Below, in pieces: positions 11,584 through 23,844 of a DNA stretch of 64,000 bases; within the stretch, counting starts at the first letter, position 1; the number at the start of each line of letters is the position of its first letter. Source of the stretch: Isoetes taiwanensis (lineage: Eukaryota; Streptophyta; Lycopodiopsida; Isoetales; Isoetaceae); assembly GCA_021234155.1 (NCBI GenBank), contig JAJEKV010000005.1, positions 1,304,001-1,368,000 of the forward strand. Reading direction: 5' to 3'. A program made the translations under genes and the position numbers. The notes beneath the pieces were generated by a model, which was not told the DNA's origin, searched no databases, and saw only the letters and a list, made by a program, of their open reading frames with translations.

Positions 11584-11786
11584 ATTTCAAGTTGACTAAA
11601 GTATCCATCATCGAAGTAGGCTAAAGTGAGAACCGAAAGGATTGAAGGTGCCGTTCCAATGCCTGATGTTTTATTGAAAATGCCACGTCAGGCCTAATTT
11701 GCGCGCTGAAACAGATGAGCGAGAGAACATCTTGCAGAGGCCCTATTTCTAACCATTTCAGGCAACGAGGCGCTCTCCCATCACAA

Positions 11787-12787
11787 CATGGAAATGGGGT
11801 CGCCATTTTTATCGGAGGCGTTATTAGATGCTGCCACGTGCTATGTTCCTACAATGCGGAATGGAAAGGGGCACGACAATTCCGTAGCAACTAAAACTTT
11901 ACAGTCTTCTCCCGGTAATACAAAGATTAACACGAATTTGTGTTCAAGCTCCCAGTTTTACAGTCCAAGCTCCTACAGTTCCAGCTCCCAGCAGTTTATA
12001 GAAATTAGCACAAGAACCCACAGATTTTTTTCGTGATTTTTGCAGATTCGACCAAATTTCTCAAGATTTCACGATCCCGCTGACGGGAGGAGCAATAATA
12101 ATGCCTCAACTGCAGGGTGATGAGACTGATTCTCCATTTTGGAAGGACAGAACAGAGTAAAATAATTTACATAGGACCAGCCAAGAAATACAAGAGTAAA
12201 CTAGAGAAAATCTGTCATGCACTTGGACAATACAGATCTGGCCAGAAATATGCCTCTCCCTTGAAGCCCCAAAAGAAAAAAAGGGTCGATCAATAGCTCC
12301 TTATTTTCTCGATCTTGCAAGCGACCCATGCAAGAATGCAAGGTTGCGTGGCATGCAAAAGTCGAAATACCGAGGGAGCCGAATCGATCGCCATCCGGAT
12401 TCAAAAACAAGGGTTAGGCAAGGGCAAAAACAGGGATCGCAGCGGGCAAAACGCAATGCCGGATTCAAAAAAAACAGGGGTTAAGCAAGGACAAAAACAG
12501 GGGATCGCAGTGGCAAACACAGCGGCTTCCTCACTGCCCCGGATCCACCATCATCAGACACCGCCATAGCTTGAATCAGATGGCGCTATAAGTAGCTCAA
12601 TCTGCACAAAAATTGCCACAGAGCGCCATAGCTCGACCTGCACAAAAATCGCTCCCCATTTCCATGTTGTAGGGGGATGCCCACCGGTCGCACTTTCCGG
12701 TGTGGCCGGTGACCCGCTCCCGGCTCCGCCGGTCGCGGGGCCCCACCGGTCCACACCGGAAAGTGCTCCCGGTGGGCATCCCCCTAT
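11787..12787 (+). mobile_element. Element A: 1.0-kb non-autonomous element with terminal hairpin
   Basis: It interrupts LDH copy 1, and the uninterrupted paralogue reads CATCACAAAAAGACTACC. Both sides carry ACAA (11783-11786 and 12788-12791). The left end is CATGGAAATGGGGTCGCC. Its inverted copy (CCCCATTTCCATGTTGT) is at 12654-12670, followed directly by a palindrome (12671-12785) that reaches the right edge. A weak hairpin around CGGAAT...ATTCCG lies about 90 nt from the left end. The interior holds CTCCCAGTTT-like low-complexity repeats and two copies of a CAGGGATCGCAG module, but no recombinase. The left 120 bp and the right end match element B, so A is probably mobilised by B's recombinase (inference). 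Confidence 0.85.
12671..12785. repeat. Right-end hairpin of element A
   Basis: Arms 12671-12705 and 12751-12785 are 35 nt each with two mismatches. The inner segment starts CCGGTGACCCGCTCCCGGCT (12706-12725), the same 20 bases found in element B at 62548-62567, while the arms of A and B differ in sequence. Confidence 0.9.
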
Positions 12788-13833
12788 ACAAAAAGACTAC
12801 CAAGGTAACGGTGGTAGGGGTTGGAAATGTCGGAATGGCATGCGCCCAAACAATCTTGACTCAAGAACTCACCGGAGAAATTGCTCTTGTAGATGTTAAT
12901 CCAGAAAAGCTCCGCGGTGAGATGCTCGATCTTCAGCATGGATCTGCTTTTCTCCCCCGAGTAAAAATCTTGGCTTCTACAGATTATTCCATAACGCAGG
13001 GCTCTGATATTTGCATCGTTACGGCCGGCGCTAGGCAGCGAGAAGGCGAATCTAGACTCGATCTTGCTCACCGAAATGTAAGTCTTTATAAACTTATCAT
13101 TCCGGAGCTTGTACGCCATAGCCCTGATACTATCTTGCTTATTGTCTCAAATCCGGTGGATCTTTTGACCTAAGATGGAAAGTTTCCGGCCTTCCTCCAA
13201 ATAAGGGTTAACTTATAGGCAGCGGCACAAATTTAGACTCTTCAAGATTTAAGTTTTTGATAGCAGATCGGCTGGATGTTAATGCCCTAAATGTGCATGG
13301 TTATATTATTGGGGAGCATGGAGACAGTTCTGTTGCCCTTTGGTCTAGTTTAAGTGTTGGAGGTATTTCTGTGATGGATTTTGTGAAGAACAACAATATT
13401 CATATCAAAAAGGAGGATTTGGATGACATTCATAAGATTGTTGTGAATGGGGCGTATGAAGTCATCAAGCTGAAGGGTTACACTTCTTGGGCAATTGGAT
13501 ACTCTGTTGCAAATCTGACTAAAAGTCTGATCAGGAATCAGAAGAGGATTCATCCTGTTTCTGTGCTTGCAAAAGGTTTCCATGGCATTGAAGATGAGGT
13601 TTATCTGAGCTTGCCTGTTCAACTGGGTAGATCCGGCATATTGAGCATTGTTAACTCTCAGTTGTCGGATGAAGAAAAGAATTTGCTTCAAAAATCCGCC
13701 ACGACTCTGCTGGAAACTCAACATATTCTTAATATCTAAATCTAAAGCTGGAATTGATTTCCTTGTTGGCGCTCAATGTAGCCTACATATATCATTTTTT
13801 TGTTCTGTGTTTGCTTTGTATCTATACCAACCC

Positions 13834-14534
13834 TTAACGCCCTGGTTCTCGTGTTTACAGGCTCAGATCATATCTCAGCCGTTCATCAGAGTGTTGTTAC
13901 CTGTTAATAACACTCCACCGGCCCAAGTTTTTTGCTGCCTCTCGCATAACGCCCTAGAGTATTACAGTGAATGCCTATAATATCCTAGAGTATTCTGGTG
14001 ATAGTATCAGATGACTCGCCAGAAGAGCCCCTGCTTCCAACCATAGCCCATGCTTCCGGCCACAGTTTCGGCTAACAGCCCCTGCTTCCAGCCACAGGCC
14101 CTTCTGCCGGCCATAAGATTAATCCAGCGGCATTCTGCAAAGCGGCATTCTGCATGGTTGGGGCTTCAGGCTTCTTCAAGCGACCCTGCAAGAAAACGAA
14201 ACGAAAGCTCTGCAAGGTTAATCCAGCGGCATTCTGCAAAGCATCATTCTGCAAAACTCTTCTTCATTTCATGACCCTGCTTCAGGACGACTCCATTCCG
14301 GCGTCCCTGCTTTCGGCCTTCGCGGAAGAACCCCTGTTTAGCAAACCCTCGAACCAGGGCGTTAAGGGCGATAACGCCCTGGCCCTCGGGCGTTACATGA
14401 AAAAAAAATTTCGGGCCATGTGGCCATGGCCAAAATGGCTCGGGCGTGCGCTTCGCGCACACCCTCGCCATTTTGGCCATGGCCACATGGCCCTCAAATT
14501 TTTTTCCAGTAACGCCCTCAGGCCAGGGCGTTAT
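13834..14534 (+). mobile_element. Element C: 0.7-kb element with the same end plan as A and B
   Basis: Present in copy 1 between CTATACCAACCC and ATTCATGCTAC and absent from copy 2 at about 59150. The left end is TTAACGCCCTGGTTC; its inverted copy (GAACCAGGGCGTTAA) is at 14351-14365, followed by a long palindrome at 14371-14534 that makes the right end. A small hairpin (AGTGTTGTTA...TAATAACACT) lies near 13890. The interior has repeats of CGGCATTCTGCAAAGC and CCCCTGCTTCC. It has no coding capacity. The target duplication is not clear: the right junction has CTACACC where CTATACCAACCC would be expected. Confidence 0.75.
14371..14534. repeat. Right-end hairpin of element C
   Basis: Arms of about 69 nt, nearly perfect, each starting with ATAACGCCCTGGCC and ending at GGCCAAAATGGC. 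The centre contains a second small hairpin, GTGCGCTTCGCGCAC. Confidence 0.92.
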
Positions 14535-15251
14535 CTACACCATTCATGCTACTTGGTGCATGGTATTAGATAGAAAATTTGCACATGTTGTGCTATTTCA
14601 ATCACCCTCGTTGAAGATTGAAGCCTTGGGTGATAATCTTTTTGGATGGATTCCTCTAGCAGTGCTTTGGTGGAACTGGCACCACAACAAACCTTTTTTT
14701 GAGCCATGTTTCTCTGTTTATTTAAATAGCCCCCTTCCTTGACACTACAAAAAAGTTGCCCTGTTACGACGTCTATTACGACGTCCAGACGTCGTTTGAA
14801 CGTCGATGAACGACGCCAAAAAGTCGATGAACGACGCCTATAACGACCTCAATGTCCAATGGTTCACATGATAATATGTATGTGCCATGGCCAGTTTGAC
14901 CTGGCAGTATTCAATGGTCGACATATTCATGAAAGCATGGTATAATTATGAGATGGCTAAACATGGACTTTTCGTATGGTTTTACCTAACATTGAAATAT
15001 ATATGGTATTTTTTTCACTCTGTTTTTAGGGCAAAACGAACCTGTATACCAAAATGATGCACGACGCTGTCAAAGATGATCACACAGAGAAAATCAGTTA
15101 CACGATCGGGCTATTTGGTATGCACTAAACTGACGGTGTTAAGGACAGGAACGGATTGCATTATTATATAAATATGGGCTTTTGTATGCTTTACTCTTAC
15201 TTTGTATTAGTTGGATTAGCCTAGAAGTGTTCCTCCTGCCCGGATTCCAGC

Positions 15252-15631
15252 ATGCCTAGGAAGAAAGGCGACCTCAACCTAGCTACTAGGAAGAGGTTGG
15301 CCGATGAGAAGAGCAGTGAAGGGAATACAAAGAAGATCTACCAATTTCGTAGATCTGCTGTAGCCAAATGTTCTAATTCCAGCCCTGCAGATGTCTCTGA
15401 GAGGGATCCAGGTGTTAACATGCTTGGATCTACAAATATTGCTGGAGACACTGGATCTACAAAAGGGAATACTGCTGAACACATGGAGAACAGTTCTAAT
15501 ACTTTCAGGGATACTATTGGGGATCATATTGGCATCACAAAGGACATCATCATAATCAATGACTGTGAGCAGAATCTAAGCAAAGGAAAGGTGGCCATAT
15601 TGGAGAAAGATAATGCTGCACGCCACAAAAA
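15252..15631 (+). CDS. Open exon of unknown function inside the CACTA element
   Basis: A 127-codon stretch starts ATGCCTAGGAAG and runs to a possible donor in CACAAAAAGGTTTGATAG. The product begins MPRKKGDLNLATRKRLADEK, is basic at the N-terminus and then Ser/Asn/Asp-rich, with a repeated (G/A)DTGST(K/R)GNT-like flavour. No domain is recognised. Its position near the left end suggests a captured host exon or a diverged CACTA accessory (TNPA-like) gene; neither can be shown here. Confidence 0.4.
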
Positions 15632-15639
15632 GGTTTGAT

Positions 15640-16647
15640 AGATTTAATATTTTTATGATTTACCAAGAGAATACAAGATCCATTAAGGTTTATTTTTAAT
15701 CTTGAATTAGAGTACAGATCTGGATTGGATACATTAGTAATTGATGTGTATGAATCGTTTAAATATAGTTATGATATTGTGTATTGCCATTGGATAGAGG
15801 AATACTGAGGCATATATATGATTTAACTTTCTATGATCTCAGATTTATTGTTTTGGCTTACGATTTAATAGTTAAGCCTGTTAAAGACATAATGTCCTAC
15901 TGCATACAGTGCATCTAGAAATCATGAAACATGCCAGATTTTATGCATTCTTGGACTGTATTTTCTTGCTGCTCTCTATTATTTAAGAATGAATGAGCAG
16001 GTTGTCCAATGGATGTTGGCAAAAGGAACCTTACCTTGTATTCACTGTTGAATACAAGCTAGGTGAAGGGGGATGACCTCAAGTTTGCCTATGACGCCTG
16101 CTATCCCTTTCAATCTCAACCATACTAATGCTTGTCTTTGTCTGTGGGTGCAGGTAACAGGCTTTCTTGCTCCTAGCTTTTGTGTTCATCAAAATATATA
16201 TACATCAAGTTATGGTGGAGACTTTACAATCTGTTTTTTAGATTGGTTCTCCTATGGACCTATGATATTTGGTTGGAAATTAATATTTTCCTAAATCTCT
16301 CGGGTATGTGTATTACTTATAATTTTTGGGGAAGGTTGACTGTATCAAGCTTTTCTAAACAGAATATTACTTGTTAAAATGTTATGCTTCTTTTAACACG
16401 AAAATGGTTTGAGTATTCCTTGTCAAACACTTGAATATTAGTTCATATTGGTGTAAACTGAATTGAATTATAGGTAAAGATGTTTCTGATTATATTTCTC
16501 AGAAGTTTACCATTTCAAGGCTGAAACATTATTGTACCTGATAGTGTTTTAGGCTGCTAATAGACTCTAATTACTTCCTTGCAAAGGCTGTATGAAGGGT
16601 AATTGTTCAGTCTAGTCAGTCGGAGACGAGATGATAAAGGTTTTTTT

Positions 16648-16690
<43 letters not shown>

Positions 16691-17642
16691 TTTTTATTAA
16701 TATAGTGATGGATATAGCACATAGTGAGTGATATAGCACATATAATGGGTTGAATATTTCCTGATATACTTGTGGCTAAGGTAAAGCAGTGATACTATTA
16801 GCCTATAGCATGACATAAGGTAATACTAACTTGATAAAAAGCAGAAGGGAAGGATAATGGTCACTGGTACCATTGAAACCAGCTAGTAAAATAAATATGG
16901 ACTTTACTTGGATTTTTACTAGCTTATCTTGACCTTTAATTTAAGGCTATGGTCATAGTAGTCAAGCGGCTAACCACCTACCTTTAATGATATTTATGTT
17001 TTACCTACAATTTTAGTAGTGAAGCGTAGCGTAGGGGTTACTGGCAATACTCTTTGGCAGACTGGCAACTCCTACCATTGAATGAATTGATATCTAAAGA
17101 TTTTTGGATTTTCGTACCCAAGAAATGGGTTACGACTTCGATCGGGCCGAGACTTCCTGATCGTAAAACGTAAAAAAACTTAACAAAGAAGTTTGTAGGC
17201 GCGAGTTTGAGGAGTTCGAACTTGACAATAGATCTCATGTTATATGGAGAACCGTAGTGGTAGAGGTGGCTCCTCGGCGTAAGAGAAGCTCATACAACGT
17301 AGATGAGTACTTGGCCAATCAAAGAAGTGGTAAGCAATATGGAAGTAGACGCCAAGAAGACTTTGGCTCTCCACAAAGCATTAACGATACACAAGAAATA
17401 GATGAGGACCCCACTATAATCCGGTTTTTCGTCATTTGAATAGCTATAGATTGATAATATTTTGACATTTCATTTCGGTTCTGAGCTATACGGGAGAGAT
17501 CTTGTAATAGTTTAGACGTAATAAGATTTGCATATACTTAATGACCTTAGGGTGAATGATACCTAGGCCAAAAGCTATTGCCATAAAATATAAAGGCCAT
17601 AGATAATAGATTAAAGCTAGTTTCGTCTAGTGAGTTTAGAGC
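15640..17642. other. CACTA interior without a recognised gene
   Basis: AT-rich. A run of 39 T at 16651-16689 could be the polyA tail of a minus-strand retro-insertion, but no duplication was paired. Short open stretches (17257-17439, starting MVEVAPRRKRSSYNVDEYLA) show no domain. Confidence 0.35.
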
Positions 17643-18245
17643 ACTACAAGAAAGGTGTTGCATAATCTGATGCAGACTAAATGTGTGGTGACAGCAATGG
17701 TATAAACTGTAGATCGCTTAAATATATTAAAAAAATACAAAAATAAATGAAGCCCCAATTTTTTTAGCTAAATACATTAATCAATAAATTAAGCTAAATA
17801 CATTAATCAATACATTAAGCATATTGAAAATTAAATGCTTACCTGGTACAAGGTGGCAAAGTTGTTTTGCACAAACAACGCATTTGCTAGGAGTGTACAT
17901 GCAAAACAATAAATTCAATGATTAGTAAAATATTAGTATAAATAAACAACTTAAAGGGAAAAAAAATATGGAAAATCAATGGGGGAGGGGTGGTTTCAAT
18001 GACGTCCCCTTCTTGGATAACAATTTAACCTAAATAAAGCATTAGTATTTTATTAGCGTATTGAAAAAATTAAATCCTTACCTGGAAGAGGTGCCAACTT
18101 GTTTTGCAAGAACAACACATTTTGCTAGGAGTGTACATGCAAAACAAAAAATTCAATGATTAGAAAGAAATAGTATAAAACAACTAATAAGAAAAAATTT
18201 TGGAAAGAAGAAGGGTCTAGATCTTTTAACGACGTCTTCTTAGAT
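17643..18245. repeat. CACTA-like end and a 245-bp duplication
   Basis: CACTACAAGAAAGGTG at 17643 looks like a second CACTA end, but no matching right end is visible, so it may be a truncated nested copy. A duplication follows: GCTAGGAGTGTACATGCAAA occurs at about 17887 and 18123, each followed by TTCAATGATTAG and later GACGTC(C/T)(C/T)CTTCTT. Confidence 0.5.
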
Positions 18246-18500
18246 GGGAAAAAAATTAGAAGAAGAATGGAAGAATTCAAGAAGAAAAAAGGCTAAGAAG
18301 AAGAGGAGGAACCCGAAAATGGGGAGGAAGAATAAGAAGAAGATGAAGCAAAGAGGAGGATTAAGAGTAAGAATTTGAATAAGAGGAGGAAGAAGTAGTA
18401 TAAGAGGAGGAAGAATCGAAGAAGAAGATGACAAAGGGAATGGAAGAATATGTATGGAAGAAGGATGCAAGAATGGAAGAAGAAGAAGAATGAAGGTTGA
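18242..18500. repeat. GAA/GGA-rich purine tract
   Basis: Degenerate AAGAAGA/GAGGA repeats on the + strand. The long hydrophobic minus-strand open frames here are only the complement of this tract. Confidence 0.8.
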
Positions 18501-18824
18501 AGGAAGAACAAACAACAAATACAAAAAGCCCTAAATCAACCCAAAAACAAGTTTAGATTCAAAAAACGAGTTGGTTGATCCGTGCACATACCTTATGAAG
18601 CTTGTCTTACACTTAGAATAGACCCCAAAGTAGATCCGCGCCGAAAATCGCCTCAAAAACGCCCTCCATAAGCTTTGCTTGCTTTCGAAAATAAGGGCGG
18701 GATTGCCTTTGTTTTCGATTTAAATCCAGTGTCGTCGTTTAACGGCGTCGTTAAGCACGACGACACAAACGTCGTTTAACGACGTTTTTTTTTTTTACGA
18801 CGACCAAAAAAAAAAAAACAAAAA

Positions 18825-21800
18825 ATCAGAATTTAAGTCCGTATTATGCATTAATTACAATTCACGAATGTCTTGCTACTTGCAAAAGCGGCCCTTGACT
18901 TCCGACCGCCACAACGGAGGAGTGGTCCAAACTCCATTCCGTCGGTTCCCTTTGCCCAGCGTTCTCAATCGCATGTGATCGCCACGTCCCAAGTGCAAAA
19001 GACGAAAACTTCGGCCCAAACGCCAAACCCCTAGAACCCGCAACTCATAGGGTTTACGTTTGGAGGCTCTATGCTTGTCGGTTTTGACTAGGACCTTGCG
19101 CCCGTGTCTTGACGTAGAGGGGGGGTGTTGGACGCCAGAGCACGGACCCTAAAACCACCCTAGCGGCTTTGCCCCAAAAGTCCTCTCGAAGTTCACAGCG
19201 ACGGACGGGGCAACTTCCCTCTCGAACCGTGATCCGTCTCTGCCAATGGACTCCAGAACGCCGACATTGCCCTAGGGACCAAGTTTTGTGGCCGAAGCCC
19301 ACCCCTTCTCGAAGAAGCCAAACTATCTCATGTGCAACACACTGGTAGTCAATTGCCTAAGAGGTGGCTACCGAATAACGCATTGTAGGGCGAAGTGTTT
19401 CTTTCTTTTGCAAAAGCGGACCGTGTAACTTGGTCCCTAGGGTAATTTTGGCATTCCGGACGATGTGCGCGGTAGTCGGATCGGCATTTCGAACCTCTCC
19501 GCAATGTCCTAACGACAAAACACTTTGGTTTCTACAATGTCGCCCAGAGGGGCTTCCACGGTTTGATATGTTCTCCGACGGATGTTGGATTTTTGGACCT
19601 TCGGACTAGGTTCCTTGAACAAAGGATTCAACGGTCCGGATACGGAAATCGAGATCCGGGAGTGTGGTCTTTATCGTCGCGCCCGTGGGAAAGCTGCCGG
19701 GAGAAAGGCTGCCTCGGGGAAGCTTATTGGGGCTGGCCTCACGGGTTCTGGACTCTCCCCTCTAATGAGGAAGCCTTGCAAGGTCCTGGCCTTGTTTGAC
19801 TTGAGCAAGTGTGCCAGCGGCTGCCCAACAACAAAGCTGCCTGACCATTCTAATGCAAACTATTTGATCTAAACCTTATCCAAAATTTTTGAAAGTTGGC
19901 TGTATGTTGGCGATCACTTAGGAAGCTCACGACAAAAATCAGAATTTAAGTCCGTACTATGCATTAATTACGAATTTACGAATGTCTTGCTACTGCAAAA
20001 GCGGCCCTTGACCCGACCGCCACAACGGGAGAATCTGTGTCCAAACTCCATTCCGCCGATTACCCTTGTTCTCTCAACCGCATGTGATCGCCCACGTCCC
20101 AAAGTGCAAAAGACCAAACTTCGGCACCCAAAACGCCAAACCACGCTATAGAACCCGGCAACTCATAGGGTTTACGTTTGAGGCTCTATCCTTGTCGGTT
20201 GACTAGGACCTTGCGCCGTCTTGGCGTGTAGGGGGTGTTGGCGGCGAAAACGCGGACCCTAAAACCACCCGGAGAAGCTTGCCCCAAAAGTCCTCTCCCG
20301 GCGCCCTTGTGACGGACGGGCAACTTGCCCTCTCTAATCGCGTGATCTGTCTCGCCAATGGACTCAACGCCGACATTGCCTAGGGACCAAGTTTTGTGGC
20401 CAAAGCCCACCCCTTCTGAAAGCCAAACTATCTCATGTGCAACACACCGTGATCAATTGGCCTAAGAGGTGGGCGGCCAATCGCAATGTAGAGCGTAAGT
20501 GTTTCTTTCTTTTGCAAAACTGACCGTGTAACTTGGTCCCTAGGGTAATTTTGGCATTCCGGACGATGTGGCGAAGTCGGATCGGCATTTCGGAGCCTCC
20601 GCAATGTCCGAACGACAAAACACTTTGGTTTCTACATTGTCGCCCAGCGGGACGCCTCAAGCGGTTTGATATGTTCTCCTGCACGGATGTTGGATTTTTT
20701 GGACCTTCTCGGACTAGGTTCCTTGAACAAAGGATTCAACGGTCCGGATACTGAACCGAGATCCGGGAGTGTGGTCTTTATCGTCGCCCCGTGAGCTTGC
20801 CGCCAGAAAGGCTGCCTCGAGGCTTTTGGGGCTCAGCCTCACGGTTCGGACTCTCCCCTCTAATGAGGAGGCCTTGCAAGGTCCTGGCCTTGTTTGACTT
20901 GGGCAAGTGTGCATTTCGGCTGCCCAACAACAAGTGCTCCGGATCGTTCTAATGCAAACTATTTGATCTAAACCTTATCCAAAATTTTTGAAAGTTGGCC
21001 TGTATGTTGGCGATGACTTAGGAAGCTCGGCCGACAAAAAAATCAGAATTTAAGTCCGTACTATGCATTAATTACGAATTTACGAATGTTTTGCTACCGC
21101 AAAAGCTTTTCCTTGACTTCGACCGCCACAACGGAGGAGTACAGTTCCAAACTCCATTCCGTCGGTTCCCTTTGCTTCGTTCTCAAGCTGCATGTGATCG
21201 CCACGTCCCAAGTGCAAAAGACCAAAATTTCGGCACCCAAAACGCAAAACCCCAAGAACACGCAACTCATAGGGTTTACGTTTCCGGAGGATCTATCCTT
21301 GTCGATTTGACTAGGACCTTGGCGCCCGTCTTGACGTAGAGGGGGTGTTGGCCGCAAAGCACGGACCCTAAAACCACCCGAAGCAGCTTTGCCCCAAAAT
21401 TCCTCTCCGGTTCTCAAATGCGGGACGGCAACTTCCTCCGAACCGTGATCTATCTCCGCCAATGGACTCGAACGCCGACATTGCCCTAGGGACCAAGTTT
21501 TGTGGCCGAAGCCCACCCCTTCTGAAGAAGCCCAAACTATCTCATGTGCAACGCACTCGTAGTCAATTGGCCTAGGTGGTGTTTGTTGAATAACGTGCAA
21601 TGTAGGGCGTGGTGTTTCTTTCTTTTGCAAAACCGACCGTGTAACTTGGTCCCTAGGGTAATTTTGAATTCCGGACGATGTGGCGAAGTCGGATCGGCAT
21701 TTCGAGAGCCTCCGCAATGCCCGAACGACAAAACACTTTTGGTTTCTACTAATCGCCGCCGGGACGCTTCAGCGGTTTGATATGTTCTCCTGACGGATGT

Positions 21801-23844
21801 TGGATTTTTGGACCTTCGACCAGGTTCCGGAACAAAGGATTCAACGGTCGGATACGGAACCGAGATCCGGAGTGTGGTCTTTAGCGCGACGCCCGGGCGA
21901 GCCGCCGCTGAAAGGCTGCCGCCGGAAGCTTTTTGGGGCTCAGCCACGGGGTTCGGACTCTCCCCTCTAATGAGGAGGCCTTGCAAGGTCCTGGCCTTGT
22001 TTGACTTGGGCAAGTGTGCGGCTTCGGCTGCCCAACAACAAAGTCCGCGGACCGCTCTAGTGCAAACTATTTGATCTAAACCTTATCCAAAAATTTTGAA
22101 AGTTGGCCCGTATGTTGGCGATGACTTAGGAAGCTAGCTGACAAAAAATCAATTTAAGTCCGTACTATGCATTAATTACAATTTACTTAATGTCTTGCTA
22201 CCGCAAAAGCCCTTGACTTCGACCGCCACAACGGAGGAGTACAGGTCCAAACTCCATTCCGCTTCCCCCTTGCTTCGCTTCTCAATCGCATGTGTGATCG
22301 GCCATGTCCCAAGTGCAAAGACCAAAACTCGGCACCCAAAACGCCAAACCCCGCTAGAACCCGGCAACTCATAGGGTTTACGCTTTGAGGCTCTATGCTT
22401 GTCAGATTTGACTAGGACCTTGCGCCGTTCTTGACGTAGAGGGGGTGTTGACCTTGAGCACGGACCCTAAAACCACCCGGAAGCAGCTTGCCCCAAAGTC
22501 CTCCGAAGGCCACGGCGACCGGACGGGGGCAACTTCCCTCCCGAATCAGGTGATCCGTCTCGCAATGGACTCGAAACGTCGACATTGCCCTAGGGACTAA
22601 GTTTTGTGGCGAAGCCCACCCCCTTCTCAAGAAGCCAAACTATCTCATGTGCAACGCACTGGTAGTCAATTGGCCTAAGAGGTGGTCACGAATACCGCAA
22701 TGTAGGGCTTAAGTGTTTTTTTCTTTGCAAACTGACCGTGTAACTTGGTCCCTAGGGTAATTTTGGCATTCCCGACGATGTGGCGGTCGGATCGGCATTT
22801 GAACCTCCGCAATGGCCGAACGACAAAACACTTTGGTTTCTACAATCGCCCTCTCGGACGCCTTCAGCGGTTTGATATGTTCTCCGACGGATGTTGGATT
22901 TTTTTGGACCTTCTTGGACTAGGTTCCTTGAACAAAGGATTCAACCGCCGGATACCTAAAACCGAGATCCCGAGTGTGGTCTTTAAAGCGTCGCCCGGCG
23001 CCGCCGCCCGAAAGGTCGCCTCGGAAGCTTTTTGGGCTCGCCTCCGGGTTCTGGACTCTCCCTCTAATGAGGAGGCCTTGCAAGGTCCCCGCCTTGTTTG
23101 ACTTAAGCAAGTGTGCTACGGCTTCAAACCCAACAACAAGCTGCCGAAGCCGCTCTAATGCAAACTATTTGATCTAAACCTTATCCAAATTTTTGAAAGT
23201 TGGCCTGTATGTTGGCGATGACTTAGAAGCTCACCGACAAAAAATCAGAATTTAAGTTCTATTTATGCATTAATTACAAATTTACGAATGTCTTGCACTG
23301 CAAAAGCGCCCTTGACTTCTCGACCGCCACAACGGGAGGAGTACAGGTCCAAACTCCATTCCGTCGGGCCTCCCCTTGCCCAACGTTCTCAACTGCATGT
23401 GATCGCCACGCCCCAAGTGCAAAAGACCAAAACTCGCACCCAAAACGAAACCCCGCTAGAACACGGAAACTCATAGGGTTTACGCGTTGGAGGATCTATC
23501 CTTGTCGATTTGACTAGGACCTTGCGCCGCAGTCTTGATCGTAGGGGTGTTGGCGCTGAAGCACGGACCCTAAAACCACCCTAAGCAAAATTTGCCCCAA
23601 AAATTCCTCTCCGGGTCTCGGCGACGGACGGGCAACTTCCCTCTCCGAACCGCGGATCCGTCTCTCGCCAATGGACTCAGAACATCGACATTGCCCTAGG
23701 GACCAAGTTTTGTGGCCAGAAGCCCACCCCTTCTCGAAGAAGCGCCAAACTATCTCATGTGCAACGCACTCGTAGTCCATTGGCCTAGGAGGTGGCTGTT
23801 GAATACTGCAATGTAGGGCGTAAGTGTTTCTTTCTTTTGCAAAA
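18825..23844. repeat. Satellite array, about 1.1-kb units (left block)
   Basis: ATCAGAATTTAAGTCC-like unit starts lie at 18825, 19938, 21042, 22148 and 23244, giving periods of 1113, 1104, 1106 and 1096. Each unit carries CATAGGGTTTACG, GACTAGGACCTTG, GGACCAAGTTTTGTGGC, GTGTAACTTGGTCCCTAGGG, ATATGTTCTCC and CTATTTGATCTAAACCTTAT in the same order. AT-rich parts are nearly identical between units, while CG-rich parts vary by many small indels. Open frames (for example 21094-21717 minus) are not kept between units. The array is broken by element E and resumes at 33000. Confidence 0.92.

Larger units (their letters stand above)
11715..13739 (+). pseudogene. L-lactate dehydrogenase pseudogene (copy 1)
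   Basis: This is the duplicate of the intact LDH at 58011-59060 and is very similar across the coding region. It has lost function at least four ways. The N-terminal coding stretch, including the likely start ATG, is deleted (AACATC joins directly to TTGCAGAGG). Element A, 1001 bp, sits at 11787-12787 inside the coding sequence. A deletion after TTTTGACC creates an in-frame TAA at about 13171. Small insertions around 13205 shift the frame again. The remaining coding pieces are 12792-13170 and 13257-13739; the second still carries the GEHGDSS catalytic-histidine motif. The open frame beginning at 12700 reads from the transposon hairpin into LDH and is not a natural start. Confidence 0.9.
10163..14742. 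repeat. Segmental duplication, copy 1, left part
   Basis: From CTGCTAATAGCATT at about 10163 onward this matches 56310 onward, through 10.2-11.4 kb, the LDH gene and its 3' flank. Differences are mostly insertions: a 54-bp tandem duplication, a 176-bp MITE, element A and element C here; a 305-bp MITE and element B in the other copy. The copy continues after the CACTA insertion at 34752-35945. Confidence 0.9.

Noticed and set aside
11787-12787. Elements A and B as Helitrons, because of the 3' hairpin
   Set aside because: Helitrons make no target duplication and end in CTRR a few bases after a short hairpin; here ACAA flanks both sides, inverted repeats exist, and B encodes a tyrosine recombinase and not a Rep-helicase.
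12700-13173. A 157-codon LDH-like gene starting at 12700
   Set aside because: Its first 30 codons are the hairpin of element A; the true reading frame starts upstream of the insertion and is broken downstream.
17643-17660. A second complete CACTA element starting at 17643
   Set aside because: No right end, apart from the one at 34751 that pairs with 14743, and no second 3-bp duplication were found.
18240-18524. Hydrophobic minus-strand proteins of 94 and 72 codons
   Set aside because: They are the complement of a GAA/GGA purine tract.
21094-22013. Long minus-strand open frames (207 and 158 codons) in the satellite
   Set aside because: The frames are not preserved between the satellite units, which differ by frame-shifting indels.
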